From positions 55,120 through 119,119 of the forward strand of contig CAVYGM010000036.1 in assembly GCA_963768025.1 (NCBI GenBank): a stretch of DNA of 64,000 nt, written 5' to 3'. Numbering within the stretch: position 1 is the stretch's first letter; each line of letters opens with the position of its first letter. This document shows, one piece after another, positions 63,603 to 64,000 of this stretch. This DNA is from CAVYGM01 sp963768025. Lineage in GTDB: Bacteria; Bacteroidota; Bacteroidia; Cytophagales; Spirosomataceae. Position numbers and translations under genes: made by a program. Under the pieces are notes generated by a model, which made no database searches, was not told the DNA's origin, and saw only the letters and a list, made by a program, of their open reading frames with translations.

Positions 63603-64000
63603 ATGTCTTTTCAAATGGCACTCGACCGGTTGCTTTTTGAAAATCAGCGCGGCCAAATTCAAACTCCGGTTCTACGCATTTATTACTCTTCCGAACCATG
63701 GGTGAGTGTCGGTTATGCCGCGGAGAAACATGACGGCTATACGCTGGTAGCTTCGCATCATGAAATAACAAATATTCCCGTATGCCGGAGAATTACCGGC
63801 GGCGGAACGGTGATGCACGGCAAAGACCTGATTTTTTCATTATTTGCCCGTAAACAGGATAGTCTCGAAAAGTTTGAATCAGTTGAAACCAGCTATAAGC
63901 ATATTCACGAAGCCGTCAAGCTCGCTTTTCAAAAAATCGGTAAAAAAACAGATTTTTATAAAGATGAAATAGCAATACGTACTGGTACCAGTAGACTACA
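63603..64000 (+). CDS. lplA: Lipoate-protein ligase A family (partial)
   Basis: It starts at ATG 63603 (MSFQMALDRLLFENQRG) and runs off the window. The family signature VCRRITGGGTVMHGKDLIFSLF (RRxTGGGxVxH) is at about residues 60-80, and SSEPWVSVGYAAE matches the biotin/lipoate-ligase opening. It attaches lipoate or octanoate to carrier proteins such as GcvH and E2. The final about 30 bases do not look like ligase coding sequence. It is probably from another organism than the main contig. Confidence 0.75.
   Translation, partial: MSFQMALDRLLFENQRGQIQTPVLRIYYSSEPWVSVGYAAEKHDGYTLVASHHEITNIPVCRRITGGGTVMHGKDLIFSLFARKQDSLEKFESVETSYKHIHEAVKLAFQKIGKKTDFYKDEIAIRTGTSRL
63971..63984 (+). other. String resembling a nanopore ligation adapter
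   Basis: AGCAATACGTACTG matches the start of the known nanopore adapter strand AGCAATACGTAACTGAACG with one A missing from AA; the bases after it are only loosely similar. It occurs where the lipoate-ligase frame seems to lose sense. See findings. Confidence 0.35.

Noticed and set aside
63304..63771. A 155-codon minus-strand frame across the murF fragment and lipoate ligase
   Set aside because: Its end coincides with other-frame reading of conserved murF sequence, and its start lies opposite the clear RRITGGG lipoate-ligase motif.
1..64000. CRISPR array, prophage, insertion sequence or replication origin
   Set aside because: No regularly spaced direct repeats, no transposase, integrase or phage structural genes, and no dnaA-box cluster were seen.

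Overview
This window looks like chromosomal sequence from a Bacteroidota bacterium of the order Cytophagales (Spirosomataceae/Cytophagaceae-like; genus not determined). The evidence is a type IX secretion C-terminal domain (1-906), GldC, the long bacteroidete form of IspG, glutamine synthetase III, DUF4159 and DUF4197 proteins, start sites without Shine-Dalgarno sequences, and several promoters of the bacteroidete TTTG / TAnnTTTG type. There is no prophage, CRISPR array, transposase or rRNA. Most of the window is ordinary housekeeping sequence of medium GC. GGTACC is markedly over-represented in it.

Layout. 0-3 kb: a secreted T9SS cargo C-terminus, a CHRD lipoprotein, an SH3-like membrane protein, and a tRNA-Lys / tRNA-like debris / tRNA-Lys / tRNA-Leu array. 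3-11 kb: deoxynucleoside kinase, trhO, surE, a GH3-family protein, LysE exporter, NUDIX, CDF transporter, a sugar isomerase-like protein and an SDR. 11.4-14.6 kb: folE, queD, a Gfo/Idh/MocA oxidoreductase and a sugar MFS transporter, in a patch with many frameshifts, apparently lower GC and no GGTACC. 15.5-28.9 kb: ispG, small proteins, a thioredoxin lipoprotein, gldC, cinA, an E2 acyltransferase, a two-component system, an acyl desaturase and rsmE. 29.4-39.5 kb: a nitrogen-assimilation block with glutamine synthetases II and III, the ammonium transporter Amt and an outer-membrane protein, interleaved with an LTA-synthase-like enzyme and mtaB. 39.9-41.4 kb: ferredoxin and a LuxC-like acyl-CoA reductase around a palindromic promoter region.

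41.4-52.1 kb is the most interesting stretch. Three alpha/beta-hydrolase esterases are followed by a tight same-strand run of ATP-grasp ligase, GCS2 carboxylate-amine ligase, class I glutamine amidotransferase, an apparent second ATP-grasp-like protein, a class III aminotransferase and a GT39 glycosyltransferase. The last three overlap at their ends. This has the content of an amidoligase pathway making a small peptide or amide; the product is unknown to me.

52-63 kb: trxA, multicopper oxidase, dnaE (shattered by frameshifts over about 2.9 kb), a DUF2461 protein, trpS, PAP2, prs, rplY (broken) and an SDR (broken at its 3' end). The last kilobase does not belong with the rest: a murF fragment, then a glycine-dehydrogenase C-terminus followed by a lipoate-ligase gene, and at the very end a string resembling a nanopore sequencing adapter.

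A caution for all use of this window: at least a dozen otherwise conserved genes carry one-base frameshifts, several at homopolymers. Together with the patches of differing composition and the chimeric tail, this points to an uncorrected long-read or metagenomic assembly rather than wholesale gene decay. Broken genes are given here with their full reconstructed extents.
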